From the NCBI GenBank assembly GCA_039797965.1, contig JBDKGX010000140.1:1-6351 (forward strand): DNA of 6,351 nt, in the 5' to 3' direction. The translations under genes were made by a program, and so were the position numbers. Numbering within the stretch: position 1 is the first letter of the stretch; each line of letters starts with the position of its first letter. Source of the stretch: Thiofilum sp039797965. Its GTDB lineage: Bacteria > Pseudomonadota > Gammaproteobacteria > Thiotrichales > Thiotrichaceae. The notes beneath the pieces are model-generated. The model was not told where the DNA came from. It saw only the letters and a list, made by a program, of their open reading frames with translations, and did no database searches. This document shows positions 1 through 5,899 of this stretch, piece by piece.

Positions 1-25
1 TGAGGTGCTGAGCAGAGTTATTAAA

Positions 26-51
26 TTAGGCCATAGGATGTTATGGCCTAA
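26..51 (-). terminator. Hairpin after paaE, probable operon terminator
   Basis: Positions 26-35 (TTAGGCCATA) and 42-51 (TATGGCCTAA) are perfect inverted complements, giving a 10-bp stem with a 6-base loop. The hairpin begins 25 bases after the paaE stop codon, which is a normal place for a terminator. Read on the minus strand, the stem is followed by TTTAATAA, so the U-tract is short and interrupted and the GC core is only GGCC. It may be a weak or factor-assisted terminator, or work in both directions for a convergent gene beyond the window edge. No gene is supported in 1-76. Confidence 0.5.
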
Positions 52-76
52 ATAGTCAAAGCAGAGTAAAAGTTAA

Positions 77-1159
77 TTATTTAACGTCAAATGAAACGAT
101 TACGCGTTCGGAAACAGGATGTGATTGGCAGGTGAGAATATAGCCTTGCGCTATTTCTTCTTCGGTGAGGGAGTAATTCACGTCCATTTCTACTTTGCCC
201 TCGAGTACTTTAGCTTTACAGGTGGCACAAACCCCTCCTTTACACGCAAAAGGCAGTTCATTACGTACTTTAAGTGCTGCATCTAGAATGGAGTCTCCCC
301 CGCGCTTCAAATCAATTTCAGTGCCTTTATCATCTACAATAATAGTAATACGGCTCATTTGTTCGCGTTCGGCTTCAGAGAGTTCGGGCTTTTTAGCTTG
401 TTGAGCAATCGCCGCCATATCTTCGGGAGTACCAAATAATTCGGTGTGAATGGCCGCTTTGGGTACGCCTGCTTCTAATAATGCTTCTTGAGCGCTTTGC
501 ACCATGCTGTAGGGGCCACATAGGAATACACTATCAATCTCCGCAGCAGGTATTAAGTACTCGGTAAATTGCTTTACCTTTTCGCCTGTAATGCGTCCAT
601 TTAATAAGTCAGAGCCAGTAGTTTCACGACTTAGCACATGGAAAATTTGTAAACGTCCTAAGTAACGATTTTTCAGTGCTTCTAGCTCTTCCAAAAACAT
701 AATGGATTGAGTGGAGCGATTACCATAAATCAGGGTGAAAGTACTATTAGGCTCTACCTCTAAAGTACTCTTTAAGATCGATAAAATCGGCGTAATCCCA
801 CTACCCGCAGCGACTCCTACATGGTGGCGTTGCTGAGTACTATCCAACTCAACATAAAAATGTCCAGAAGGGGGAAGTACTTGTAAGGTATCACCATCTT
901 TTAACTGTTCATTCGCCCAAGTAGAAAATAATCCACCTTCAATGCGCTTAATGCCGACCTTTAAATCGGGTTCATTGATGCTGCTGCAAATGGAGTAGGA
1001 ACGACGGACTTCTTTACCCTCAAATGCGCGGATAAAAGTGAGATTTTGACCTTGCTTAAAACGGAATTGGTCTTTAGCCGTATCAGGAATAGCCAGCGTG
1101 ACACACACCGCATCGGCGGTTTCTCTGGCAATGTGTTTAACCTTGACGGGGTGTAGCAT
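77..1159 (-). CDS. paaE: Phenylacetyl-CoA 1,2-epoxidase reductase subunit PaaE
   Basis: PaaE passes electrons from NADPH through FAD and a 2Fe-2S cluster to the di-iron centre of PaaA in the cytoplasmic phenylacetyl-CoA epoxidase. The 360-residue protein has the domain order of this class. First is a flavin-binding barrel with RRSYS at 52-56, then a nucleotide-binding domain with AAGSGITPI at 117-125 and CGPYSM at 214-219. After a linker near 245-270 comes a plant-type ferredoxin domain whose cluster cysteines are C306, C311, C314 and C344 (spacing x4, x2, x29). Length and cysteine spacing are normal. It is the last gene of the operon, starting 12 bases after paaD. A TGAGAG stretch that includes the paaD stop serves as its ribosome binding site, 9 bases before the ATG. 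Phenol hydroxylase-type reductases share parts of this fold, but the order with the 2Fe-2S domain last and the neighbours fix the identity. Confidence 0.96.
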   Translation of the reverse strand: MLHPVKVKHIARETADAVCVTLAIPDTAKDQFRFKQGQNLTFIRAFEGKEVRRSYSICSSINEPDLKVGIKRIEGGLFSTWANEQLKDGDTLQVLPPSGHFYVELDSTQQRHHVGVAAGSGITPILSILKSTLEVEPNSTFTLIYGNRSTQSIMFLEELEALKNRYLGRLQIFHVLSRETTGSDLLNGRITGEKVKQFTEYLIPAAEIDSVFLCGPYSMVQSAQEALLEAGVPKAAIHTELFGTPEDMAAIAQQAKKPELSEAEREQMSRITIIVDDKGTEIDLKRGGDSILDAALKVRNELPFACKGGVCATCKAKVLEGKVEMDVNYSLTEEEIAQGYILTCQSHPVSERVIVSFDVK

Positions 1160-1171
1160 AATGGCGAACTC

Positions 1172-1663
1172 TCAAAACGGTTTAAAATAATCAAATGGCT
1201 CACGACAAGCCTTACAACGCCATAGCGCTTTGCAGGAAGTGGAGCCAAATTCGCTGACCACGGCGGTATTCATAGAGCCGCATTGTGGGCAAGCCACTTT
1301 AAAACTAATGGGTTGGGTGGTAGCGGCTTGCTGGGAGGTACAAACAGGAGGTGCAATGCCATAAGCCCGTAGTTTGGCTTTAGCATTATCGGTCATCCAA
1401 TCAGTTGTCCACGCAGGTGAGAGTACTGACTGTACTTCCACCTTGGCAAAGCCACCTTGTTGTAAAGTACTGATAATATCTTCGCGGATTTGCTGCATTG
1501 CCGGACAACCTGAATAGGTTGGGGTAATGGTAACGACTACGGTGTCATTGTCTTGTTCAACAGCACGCAAAATACCCATCTCACTTAAGGTAATCACAGG
1601 TATTTCAGGATCAGTGAGTTGTTCTAGCAACTCTTTAGCTAAAGATAAATCGAGTGCTTGCAT
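1172..1663 (-). CDS. paaD: PaaD, metal-centre assembly protein of the phenylacetyl-CoA epoxidase
   Basis: PaaD belongs to the DUF59/MIP18 family. It is not a subunit of the purified epoxidase, but it is required for phenylacetate degradation and is thought to help mature the iron-sulfur or iron centres; that exact role is inferred from the family. The 163-residue protein shows the DUF59 signatures DPEIPVITLSEMGI at 18-31 and PTYSGCPA at 48-55, with the conserved C53. The C-terminus is a cysteine-rich, probably zinc- or iron-binding tail with C125, C128, C144, C150 and C153, ending FDYFKPF. These are features of the PaaD branch rather than of SufT-like relatives. Its ATG directly follows the paaC stop (TAAATG). 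The only visible ribosome binding site is a weak GGGGTG ending 10 bases upstream, so translation is probably coupled to paaC. Confidence 0.95.
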   Translation of the reverse strand: MQALDLSLAKELLEQLTDPEIPVITLSEMGILRAVEQDNDTVVVTITPTYSGCPAMQQIREDIISTLQQGGFAKVEVQSVLSPAWTTDWMTDNAKAKLRAYGIAPPVCTSQQAATTQPISFKVACPQCGSMNTAVVSEFGSTSCKALWRCKACREPFDYFKPF

Positions 1664-2416
1664 TTACCACTGACACCCCGGCATAGCACGCGGCAAACTT
1701 TGCATTTCAGCCAATAAATAACCCATGTATTCGCTATGAATACCTTCACGTCCACCTTGAGCCGGATGCTCTTCAGGGGGGCGGGTGAGGGTGGCTTCAC
1801 TCAGTACAGAGTTAATGATGTTGTCCCATTCCATACGTACTGCGGCTAAATCCACACCAATGCCTTGGGCTTGCAGGCGTTGATCTAACTCATCCGCCAT
1901 AAAAAGCTCAGGGGTAAAACGCCAGATGTGATTAATAGCGCGCTGCATACGGCGATGGCTTTCATCCGTACCATCTCCTAAGCGAATCACCCATTGGCTA
2001 CTATGACGGAGATGGTAAGTGACTTCTTTAATGGCTTTGGCAGCAATCGCCGCTAAAGTACTATCAGTACTAGTTTGTAATTGCTTTAAGTAGTTGATAT
2101 GCCATGCATCAAACACAAATTGACGTGCTATCACATCGCCAAAATCACCATTAGGTTGCTCGACTAAATGCACATTGTACCAATTACGCTCATCACGCAT
2201 AAAAGCAAAATCATCTTCAGAGCGACCTTTGCCTTCAAGTGTACTGGCGTAGTTATAAAGGGCACGAGCTTGACCCAAAAGGTCGAGAGACATATTACTG
2301 AGGGCAATATCTTCCTCTAATTCAGGGCCTTGAGCCCCTAAAGCGCATAAGCGTTGGCACAGTACCATACAGTTATCGGCTTGGCGCACTACGTACTGGA
2401 AGAGATCATGGTTCAT
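1664..2416 (-). CDS. paaC: Phenylacetyl-CoA 1,2-epoxidase structural subunit PaaC
   Basis: PaaC is the catalytically silent ferritin-like partner that forms the core of the epoxidase with PaaA. From the chosen ATG the protein has 250 residues, a normal length. Where PaaA has the metal-binding ExxH of its second helix, PaaC reads DLLGQ (D45 to Q49), so the di-iron site is incomplete, as expected for this subunit. A helix with EVTYH (E131, H135) remains. The C-terminal stretch GGREGIHSEYMGYLL (221-235) and the final PGCQW are typical of the family. The frame is open two codons further to a TTG at 2422, but I prefer the ATG at 2416: AAGGA lies 7 bases before that ATG and only one base before the TTG. 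The gene starts 10 bases after paaB, and its stop abuts the paaD start. Confidence 0.95.
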   Translation of the reverse strand: MNHDLFQYVVRQADNCMVLCQRLCALGAQGPELEEDIALSNMSLDLLGQARALYNYASTLEGKGRSEDDFAFMRDERNWYNVHLVEQPNGDFGDVIARQFVFDAWHINYLKQLQTSTDSTLAAIAAKAIKEVTYHLRHSSQWVIRLGDGTDESHRRMQRAINHIWRFTPELFMADELDQRLQAQGIGVDLAAVRMEWDNIINSVLSEATLTRPPEEHPAQGGREGIHSEYMGYLLAEMQSLPRAMPGCQW

Positions 2417-2423
2417 GGTCAAT

Positions 2424-2428
2424 TCCTT
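2424..2428 (-). promoter_or_regulatory. Ribosome binding site that fixes the paaC start
   Basis: On the minus strand the sequence reads AAGGA, then 7 bases, then ATG at 2416. It overlaps the end of the paaB stop codon. The alternative TTG start at 2422 would lie only one base from this site, which is too close for initiation, so the site supports the shorter form of PaaC. Confidence 0.75.
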
Positions 2429-2714
2429 ACATGTGTTTCACTGCGTCGGGCAGTTCGTAGAAGGTCGGGTGGCGATAAATTTTATCATCCGCAGGGTCAA
2501 ATAATGACGCTTTATCATCAGGGTCTGAGGCTACAATCGCACTGGAGGGGACTACCCAAATGCTTACACCTTCTTTACGACGGGTGTATAAGTCACGGGC
2601 ATTTTGCAGCGCCATTTCAGCATCGGCGGCATGCACACTACCCGCATGTTTGTGGTCTAAACCACGATTACTACGAATAAACACTTCCCATAATTGCCAG
2701 CTAGTACTACTCAT
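2427..2714 (-). CDS. paaB: Phenylacetyl-CoA 1,2-epoxidase subunit PaaB
   Basis: PaaB is a small subunit of the epoxidase, thought to bridge PaaA-PaaC units and to help the reductase dock. It has no catalytic residues of its own. The 95-residue protein matches the family in length and in recognisable stretches: WEVFIRSNRGLDHKHAGSVH at 9-28, a helix ending in ARDLYTRR at 39-46, IWVVPSSAI at 52-60, and KIYRHPTFYELPDAVKHM at the C-terminus. Its ATG directly follows the paaA stop (TAAATG). A full AGGAGG lies inside the last codons of paaA, so the gene can start on its own as well as by coupling. It ends 10 bases before paaC. Confidence 0.96.
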   Translation of the reverse strand: MSSTSWQLWEVFIRSNRGLDHKHAGSVHAADAEMALQNARDLYTRRKEGVSIWVVPSSAIVASDPDDKASLFDPADDKIYRHPTFYELPDAVKHM

Positions 2715-3674
2715 TTATGCAGCCTCCTGTTGCGCTTTCATCTGTTGTTTCTGGGCATAAGCAATCGCTGCTTCACGTACCCAAGCACCGTCTTCGTGAG
2801 CTTTAACACGTTTTGCCATACGGTCTTTATTGCAAGGGCCATTGCCTTTTATGACTTCATAAAACTCAGCCCAATTAGGCTCACCATAGTCATAATGCTG
2901 ACGCTCTTTGTTCCATTTCAAATCAGGGTCAGGGATGGTTAAGCCCAGTAACTCCATTTGTGGCACGGTGGCATCAATGAATTTTTGGCGCAGCTCGTCA
3001 TTAGTGAATAATTTGATTTTCCACTTGAGCGAGTTTTCGGAGTTGGGGGAGTCCTGATCGCGAGGGCCAAACATCATAATAACAGGCCACCACCAACGAT
3101 TGACGGCATCTTGAGCCATGGCTTTTTGTTCGGGAGTACCATTACATAGTGTCAGCATAATAGAATAGCCTTGGCGCTGATGGAAACTTTCTTCCTTACA
3201 AATCCGTACCATAGCGCGAGCATAAGGGCCATAAGAAGTACGGCACAACGGTACTTGATTCATAATGGCAGCACCATCTACCAGCCAACCAATCGTGCCC
3301 ATATCCGCCCATGTCAAAGTAGGGTAGTTGAAAATACTGGAGTACTTCATTTTACCTTCGTGCAATTTATCCAACATATCAGCACGATCTGCCCCTAAGG
3401 TTTCTGCCGCAGAATAGAGATATAAACCATGTCCCGCTTCGTCTTGAATCTTGGCAATTAAAATCGCTTTACGATTAAGGCTGGGGGCGCGTGTGACCCA
3501 ATTACCTTCTGGCTGCATACCAATAATTTCAGAGTGAGCATGTTGACCAATTTGCCGAATGAGAGTCTTGCGATAGTGATCTGGCATCCAATCGCGAGGC
3601 TCAATACGTTGGTCATTGGCGATTAGCTCATTAAAATGCTGTTCGCGTTGTTGCGCTTTTTCAATGTCGTTCAT
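2715..3674 (-). CDS. paaA: Phenylacetyl-CoA 1,2-epoxidase catalytic subunit PaaA
   Basis: PaaA is the di-iron oxygenase subunit that inserts one atom of O2 into the aromatic ring of phenylacetyl-CoA, giving the 1,2-epoxide. It can also reverse the step by deoxygenation. The 319-residue protein is ferritin-like. The likely iron ligands are E49, E79 and H82 (DEAGH), D133, and E162 and H165 (EESFH). Each sits seven residues after the E. coli ligand as I recall it (E42, E72, H75, D126, E155, H158), so the metal site looks complete and active. Other family stretches are IGMQPEGNW at 51-59 and NRWWWPVIMMFGPRD at 192-206. The ATG at 3674 has AGAGG 9 bases upstream, overlapping the last bases of paaZ. 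The gene lies 13 bases after paaZ and abuts paaB. Nothing suggests damage. Confidence 0.97.
   Translation of the reverse strand: MNDIEKAQQREQHFNELIANDQRIEPRDWMPDHYRKTLIRQIGQHAHSEIIGMQPEGNWVTRAPSLNRKAILIAKIQDEAGHGLYLYSAAETLGADRADMLDKLHEGKMKYSSIFNYPTLTWADMGTIGWLVDGAAIMNQVPLCRTSYGPYARAMVRICKEESFHQRQGYSIMLTLCNGTPEQKAMAQDAVNRWWWPVIMMFGPRDQDSPNSENSLKWKIKLFTNDELRQKFIDATVPQMELLGLTIPDPDLKWNKERQHYDYGEPNWAEFYEVIKGNGPCNKDRMAKRVKAHEDGAWVREAAIAYAQKQQMKAQQEAA
2723..2728 (-). promoter_or_regulatory. Strong ribosome binding site of paaB inside paaA
   Basis: On the minus strand AGGAGG lies 8 bases before the paaB ATG, within the last codons of paaA. It is the best Shine-Dalgarno match in the operon and may allow full-rate translation of this small subunit despite the zero-base gene junction. 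Confidence 0.75.
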
Positions 3675-3687
3675 GTTGCTAAACCTC

Positions 3688-5706
3688 TTATTTAGCCACC
3701 AAAGTCAAGACGTCATAATTGGCAACGACTGCACCGTCTTGATTCACAATCGTAGTATCCCAGCGTACTTCGCCGTATTCTTCTGTTTCGCGGTTAACTT
3801 TTTGCTTACAAGTAAATTGCACTTGTAATTCATCGCCTGCGTACACCGGTGCAGCAAACCGCAAATTGTCCATACCATAGTTTGCGAGTACAGGGCCTTC
3901 ATCTGGCCAAACAAACAAACCTGCGGCAAGCGATACGAGGAAGTACCCATGTGCTACGCGATCTTCAAAGAAGGGGTTGCGTTGTGCCGCTGCTTTATCC
4001 ATATGGGCATAGAATTTGTCACCGGATAATTCGGCGAACTTTTCAATGTCTTCAATGGTCATTTGGCGTTTAGCAGTTACGACCGCATCACCGATTTCTA
4101 ACGCATTAAAGCGTTTTTGGAACGGATGAGTCCCCTCACTGATGGTGGCACCTTTCATCCAAGTTCCGGTAATAGCGGTGAGCATATCGGGAGAACCTTG
4201 AATGGCAGTGCGTTGCATATAATGCTTTACACCCCGAATCCCTCCCATTTCTTCGCTGCCACCTGCACGCCCTGGACCACCATGAATGAGATGACCAAGA
4301 GGGGAACCGTGTCCGGTGGACTCTTTAGCGCATTTAGTATCCAGTACCAGTACACGCCCATGATAAGGCGCTATACCTAACGTGAGTTTACGAGCAACTT
4401 CGGGACTACCTGTGACAATAGACCCTACTAAGCTGCCTTTACCCATCGCCGCAAGTTCAATGGCTTCTTCATCACTGTTATAAGGAATTAAGGTGCTGAC
4501 TGGTCCAAAGGCTTCAATGTCGTGGACTTTAGAGCCAATGGGTTGGCGACATGCAAAGAGTAGGGGCGACATGAATGCACCCTCTTGGTCATTGGCATCC
4601 ACCACTGAAACGGTATCAAGCGAGCCATACAGCAATTCATTATCTTGAGCGAGTTCCAGTACTCGTTCACGTACATCATTGCGCTGATCAAGTCCAGCTA
4701 GCGAACCCATACGCACGCTTTCATTATCAGGATTACCAATCGTAATTTTCGCCAGGCGTGCTGCTACAGCTTCAGCCACCGCGTCTAATCTGTCAGCAGG
4801 AACAATGGCACGGCGAATGGCAGTACATTTTTGTCCGGCTTTGACGGTCATTTCACGCACGACTTCTTTAACATATAAGTCAAATTCAGGAGAATTGGGC
4901 TGTACATCACTGCCTAAAATGGAGCAGTTCAGGGAGTCTGCCTCCATAAAAAACCGCACTGAATTTGCCATTACGACGGGGTGTTGGCGTAGCTTTGAGC
5001 CTGTTGACGCTGAGCCTGTGAAACTAATCGCATCTTGGCAGGTGAGATGATTAAACATATCGCCCACACTACCACACACTAACTGCAAACTCCCTTCGGG
5101 TAGAATGTTAGATTCAATAATGTGTTGTACCATGAGTTGGGTGAGATAAGCCGTTTGGCTAGCAGGCTTCACAATCATAGGTACACCCGCGACAAAGGTC
5201 GGAGCGAGCTTTTCCAACATACCCCAACATGGGAAGTTGAAAGCATTGATATGTAAAGCCACCCCTTGAATCGGGGTGTAAATATGGTGCGCCGTAAAAG
5301 TACCGTGTTTAGAGATTTGCTCTTGAGCGCCGTCTAGGTAGACATTGCTATTAGGCATTTCGCGTCGACCTTTGCTGGCAAACACGAACATCGTACCAAT
5401 TCCACCCTCAATATCAATCCAAGAGTCGGTACGTGTTGCCCCAGTGGCGCGGGATAAATCGTAGAATAATTCTTTACGCTCCATGAGGTATTTGCCCAGT
5501 TCTTTGAGCATGAGGGCGCGTTGGTGGAAGGTATATTTTTTTAGATTTGAGCCACCGACTTTGCGGGCATAATCTAACATCGCAGCAAAATCTAAGCCTG
5601 CGCTGGTAATCTCGGCAACCGGAGCCCCTGTAATGGCATGGTTGAGTACAACGCCTGAGGCGCTAGGTTGATACCACTCGCCTATGGCATAGCTAGTTAA
5701 TTTCAT
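3688..5706 (-). CDS. paaZ: Bifunctional oxepin-CoA hydrolase / 3-oxo-5,6-dehydrosuberyl-CoA semialdehyde dehydrogenase PaaZ
   Basis: PaaZ opens the seven-membered oxepin-CoA ring with its C-terminal hydratase domain and oxidises the reactive aldehyde with NADP+ in its N-terminal dehydrogenase domain, giving 3-oxo-5,6-dehydrosuberyl-CoA. From the chosen ATG it has 672 residues. The aldehyde dehydrogenase part (about 1-515) shows NAFNFPCWG at 154-162, FTGSASTG at 229-236, E255 in MEADSLN and the nucleophile C294 in AGQKCTAIRR. The MaoC-like hydratase part (about 525-672) has D563 and H568 in SGDKFYAHMD. Both active sites are intact, so this is the fused form and not a lone PaaN dehydrogenase. 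The frame is open to a GTG at 5718 and an ATG at 5712. The ATG at 5706 is preferred because GAGGA ends 5 bases before it and MKLTSYAIGEW aligns with the usual family N-terminus. It is the first gene of the operon, unlike in E. coli where paaZ is divergent. Confidence 0.97.
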   Translation of the reverse strand: MKLTSYAIGEWYQPSASGVVLNHAITGAPVAEITSAGLDFAAMLDYARKVGGSNLKKYTFHQRALMLKELGKYLMERKELFYDLSRATGATRTDSWIDIEGGIGTMFVFASKGRREMPNSNVYLDGAQEQISKHGTFTAHHIYTPIQGVALHINAFNFPCWGMLEKLAPTFVAGVPMIVKPASQTAYLTQLMVQHIIESNILPEGSLQLVCGSVGDMFNHLTCQDAISFTGSASTGSKLRQHPVVMANSVRFFMEADSLNCSILGSDVQPNSPEFDLYVKEVVREMTVKAGQKCTAIRRAIVPADRLDAVAEAVAARLAKITIGNPDNESVRMGSLAGLDQRNDVRERVLELAQDNELLYGSLDTVSVVDANDQEGAFMSPLLFACRQPIGSKVHDIEAFGPVSTLIPYNSDEEAIELAAMGKGSLVGSIVTGSPEVARKLTLGIAPYHGRVLVLDTKCAKESTGHGSPLGHLIHGGPGRAGGSEEMGGIRGVKHYMQRTAIQGSPDMLTAITGTWMKGATISEGTHPFQKRFNALEIGDAVVTAKRQMTIEDIEKFAELSGDKFYAHMDKAAAQRNPFFEDRVAHGYFLVSLAAGLFVWPDEGPVLANYGMDNLRFAAPVYAGDELQVQFTCKQKVNRETEEYGEVRWDTTIVNQDGAVVANYDVLTLVAK

Positions 5707-5711
5707 TGACA

Positions 5712-5718
5712 TCCTCAC
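5712..5718 (-). promoter_or_regulatory. Ribosome binding site that fixes the paaZ start
   Basis: The minus strand reads GTGAGGA, then 5 bases, then ATG at 5706. The longer reading frames would start at the GTG inside this site (5718) or at the ATG overlapping its last bases (5712), neither of which has a ribosome binding site at a usable distance. Confidence 0.7.
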
Positions 5719-5725
5719 TGCGTTT

Positions 5726-5743
5726 AATCAAGTACTCTTGATT
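5726..5743. promoter_or_regulatory. Inverted repeat, candidate operator for the paa operon
   Basis: AATCAAG (5726-5732) and CTTGATT (5737-5743) form a perfect 7-bp inverted repeat around a 4-base TACT centre. It lies between the paaZ ribosome binding site and the predicted promoter, at about +4 to +21 relative to the expected transcription start. That is a classic place for a repressor to block RNA polymerase. PaaX (GntR-like) and PaaR (TetR family) repress such operons in other bacteria, with phenylacetyl-CoA as inducer. The repeat is not an obvious match to the sites I remember for either, and no regulator gene is in view. Confidence 0.5.
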
Positions 5744-5753
5744 GATAAGAGAT

Positions 5754-5782
5754 AGTTTAATATGACACAAAATATTAGTCAA
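5754..5782 (-). promoter_or_regulatory. Sigma-70-like promoter of paaZABCDE
   Basis: On the minus strand a -35 box TTGACT (5777-5782, five of six consensus bases) is followed by exactly 17 bases and a -10 box TAAACT (5754-5759, four of six). Transcription would begin near 5747, about 40 bases before the paaZ ATG. The surroundings from about 5750 to 5817 are very AT-rich, which helps strand opening but also makes chance -10 boxes common. Confidence 0.55.
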
Positions 5783-5804
5783 AATAAAAATATCTGTATC
5801 ATAT

Positions 5805-5810
5805 TATAAT
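5805..5810 (+). promoter_or_regulatory. Candidate -10 box for msrB
   Basis: A perfect TATAAT lies about 90 bases before the msrB start and would place transcription near 5817. No convincing -35 box stands 16-18 bases upstream, where the sequence is mostly A and T. The AT-rich setting makes a chance match possible. A second weaker box, TATACT at 5860-5865, also lacks a partner. Confidence 0.35.
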
Positions 5811-5819
5811 AATTTAACA

Positions 5820-5832
5820 CCCTAACTTAGGG
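5820..5832. promoter_or_regulatory. Small palindrome in the msrB leader
   Basis: CCCTAA (5820-5825) and TTAGGG (5827-5832) are perfect inverted complements around one base. The site begins about ten bases after the TATAAT box, near the expected start of the msrB transcript, so it could be an operator. The arms are short and I do not recognise the binding protein. Confidence 0.3.
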
Positions 5833-5885
5833 ATAAGAGCAACGTCATGCAGTTTGTTTTATACTAATGATTAAACTTACCGCTA

Positions 5886-5892
5886 GAGGGAG
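5886..5892 (+). promoter_or_regulatory. Ribosome binding site that fixes the msrB start
   Basis: GAGGGAG lies 7 bases before the ATG at 5900. An in-frame ATG 33 bases upstream, at 5867, has no purine-rich site before it, so the later start is preferred. Confidence 0.75.
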
Positions 5893-5899
5893 TTCGTTA

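Noticed and set aside
2..55. Short open plus-strand frame of 17 codons ending in TAG at 53-55, possibly the tail of a gene entering from the left.
   Set aside because: It is too short to identify, shows no recognisable residues and runs through the hairpin, so it is more likely chance.
1664..2416. Possibility that PaaC is a damaged oxygenase because its di-iron ligands are incomplete.
   Set aside because: Loss of these ligands is normal for PaaC, which has a structural role next to the active PaaA.
2694..2942. Plus-strand open frame of 82 codons with hydrophobic stretches, opposite paaA and the start of paaB.
   Set aside because: It is the complement of well-conserved PaaA and PaaB coding sequence, and the hydrophobicity is what antisense reading commonly gives. 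Other plus-strand frames across the operon were rejected for the same reason.
5763..5781. TGAC-N11-GTCA inverted repeat overlapping the paaZ -35 region.
   Set aside because: Four-base arms with a long AT-rich spacer are expected by chance, and it does not fit CRP, FNR or another site I know.
5867..5899. Upstream in-frame ATG at 5867 as an alternative msrB start.
   Set aside because: No ribosome binding site precedes it, and it would bury the GAGGGAG site inside the gene and add 11 residues before the signal peptide.
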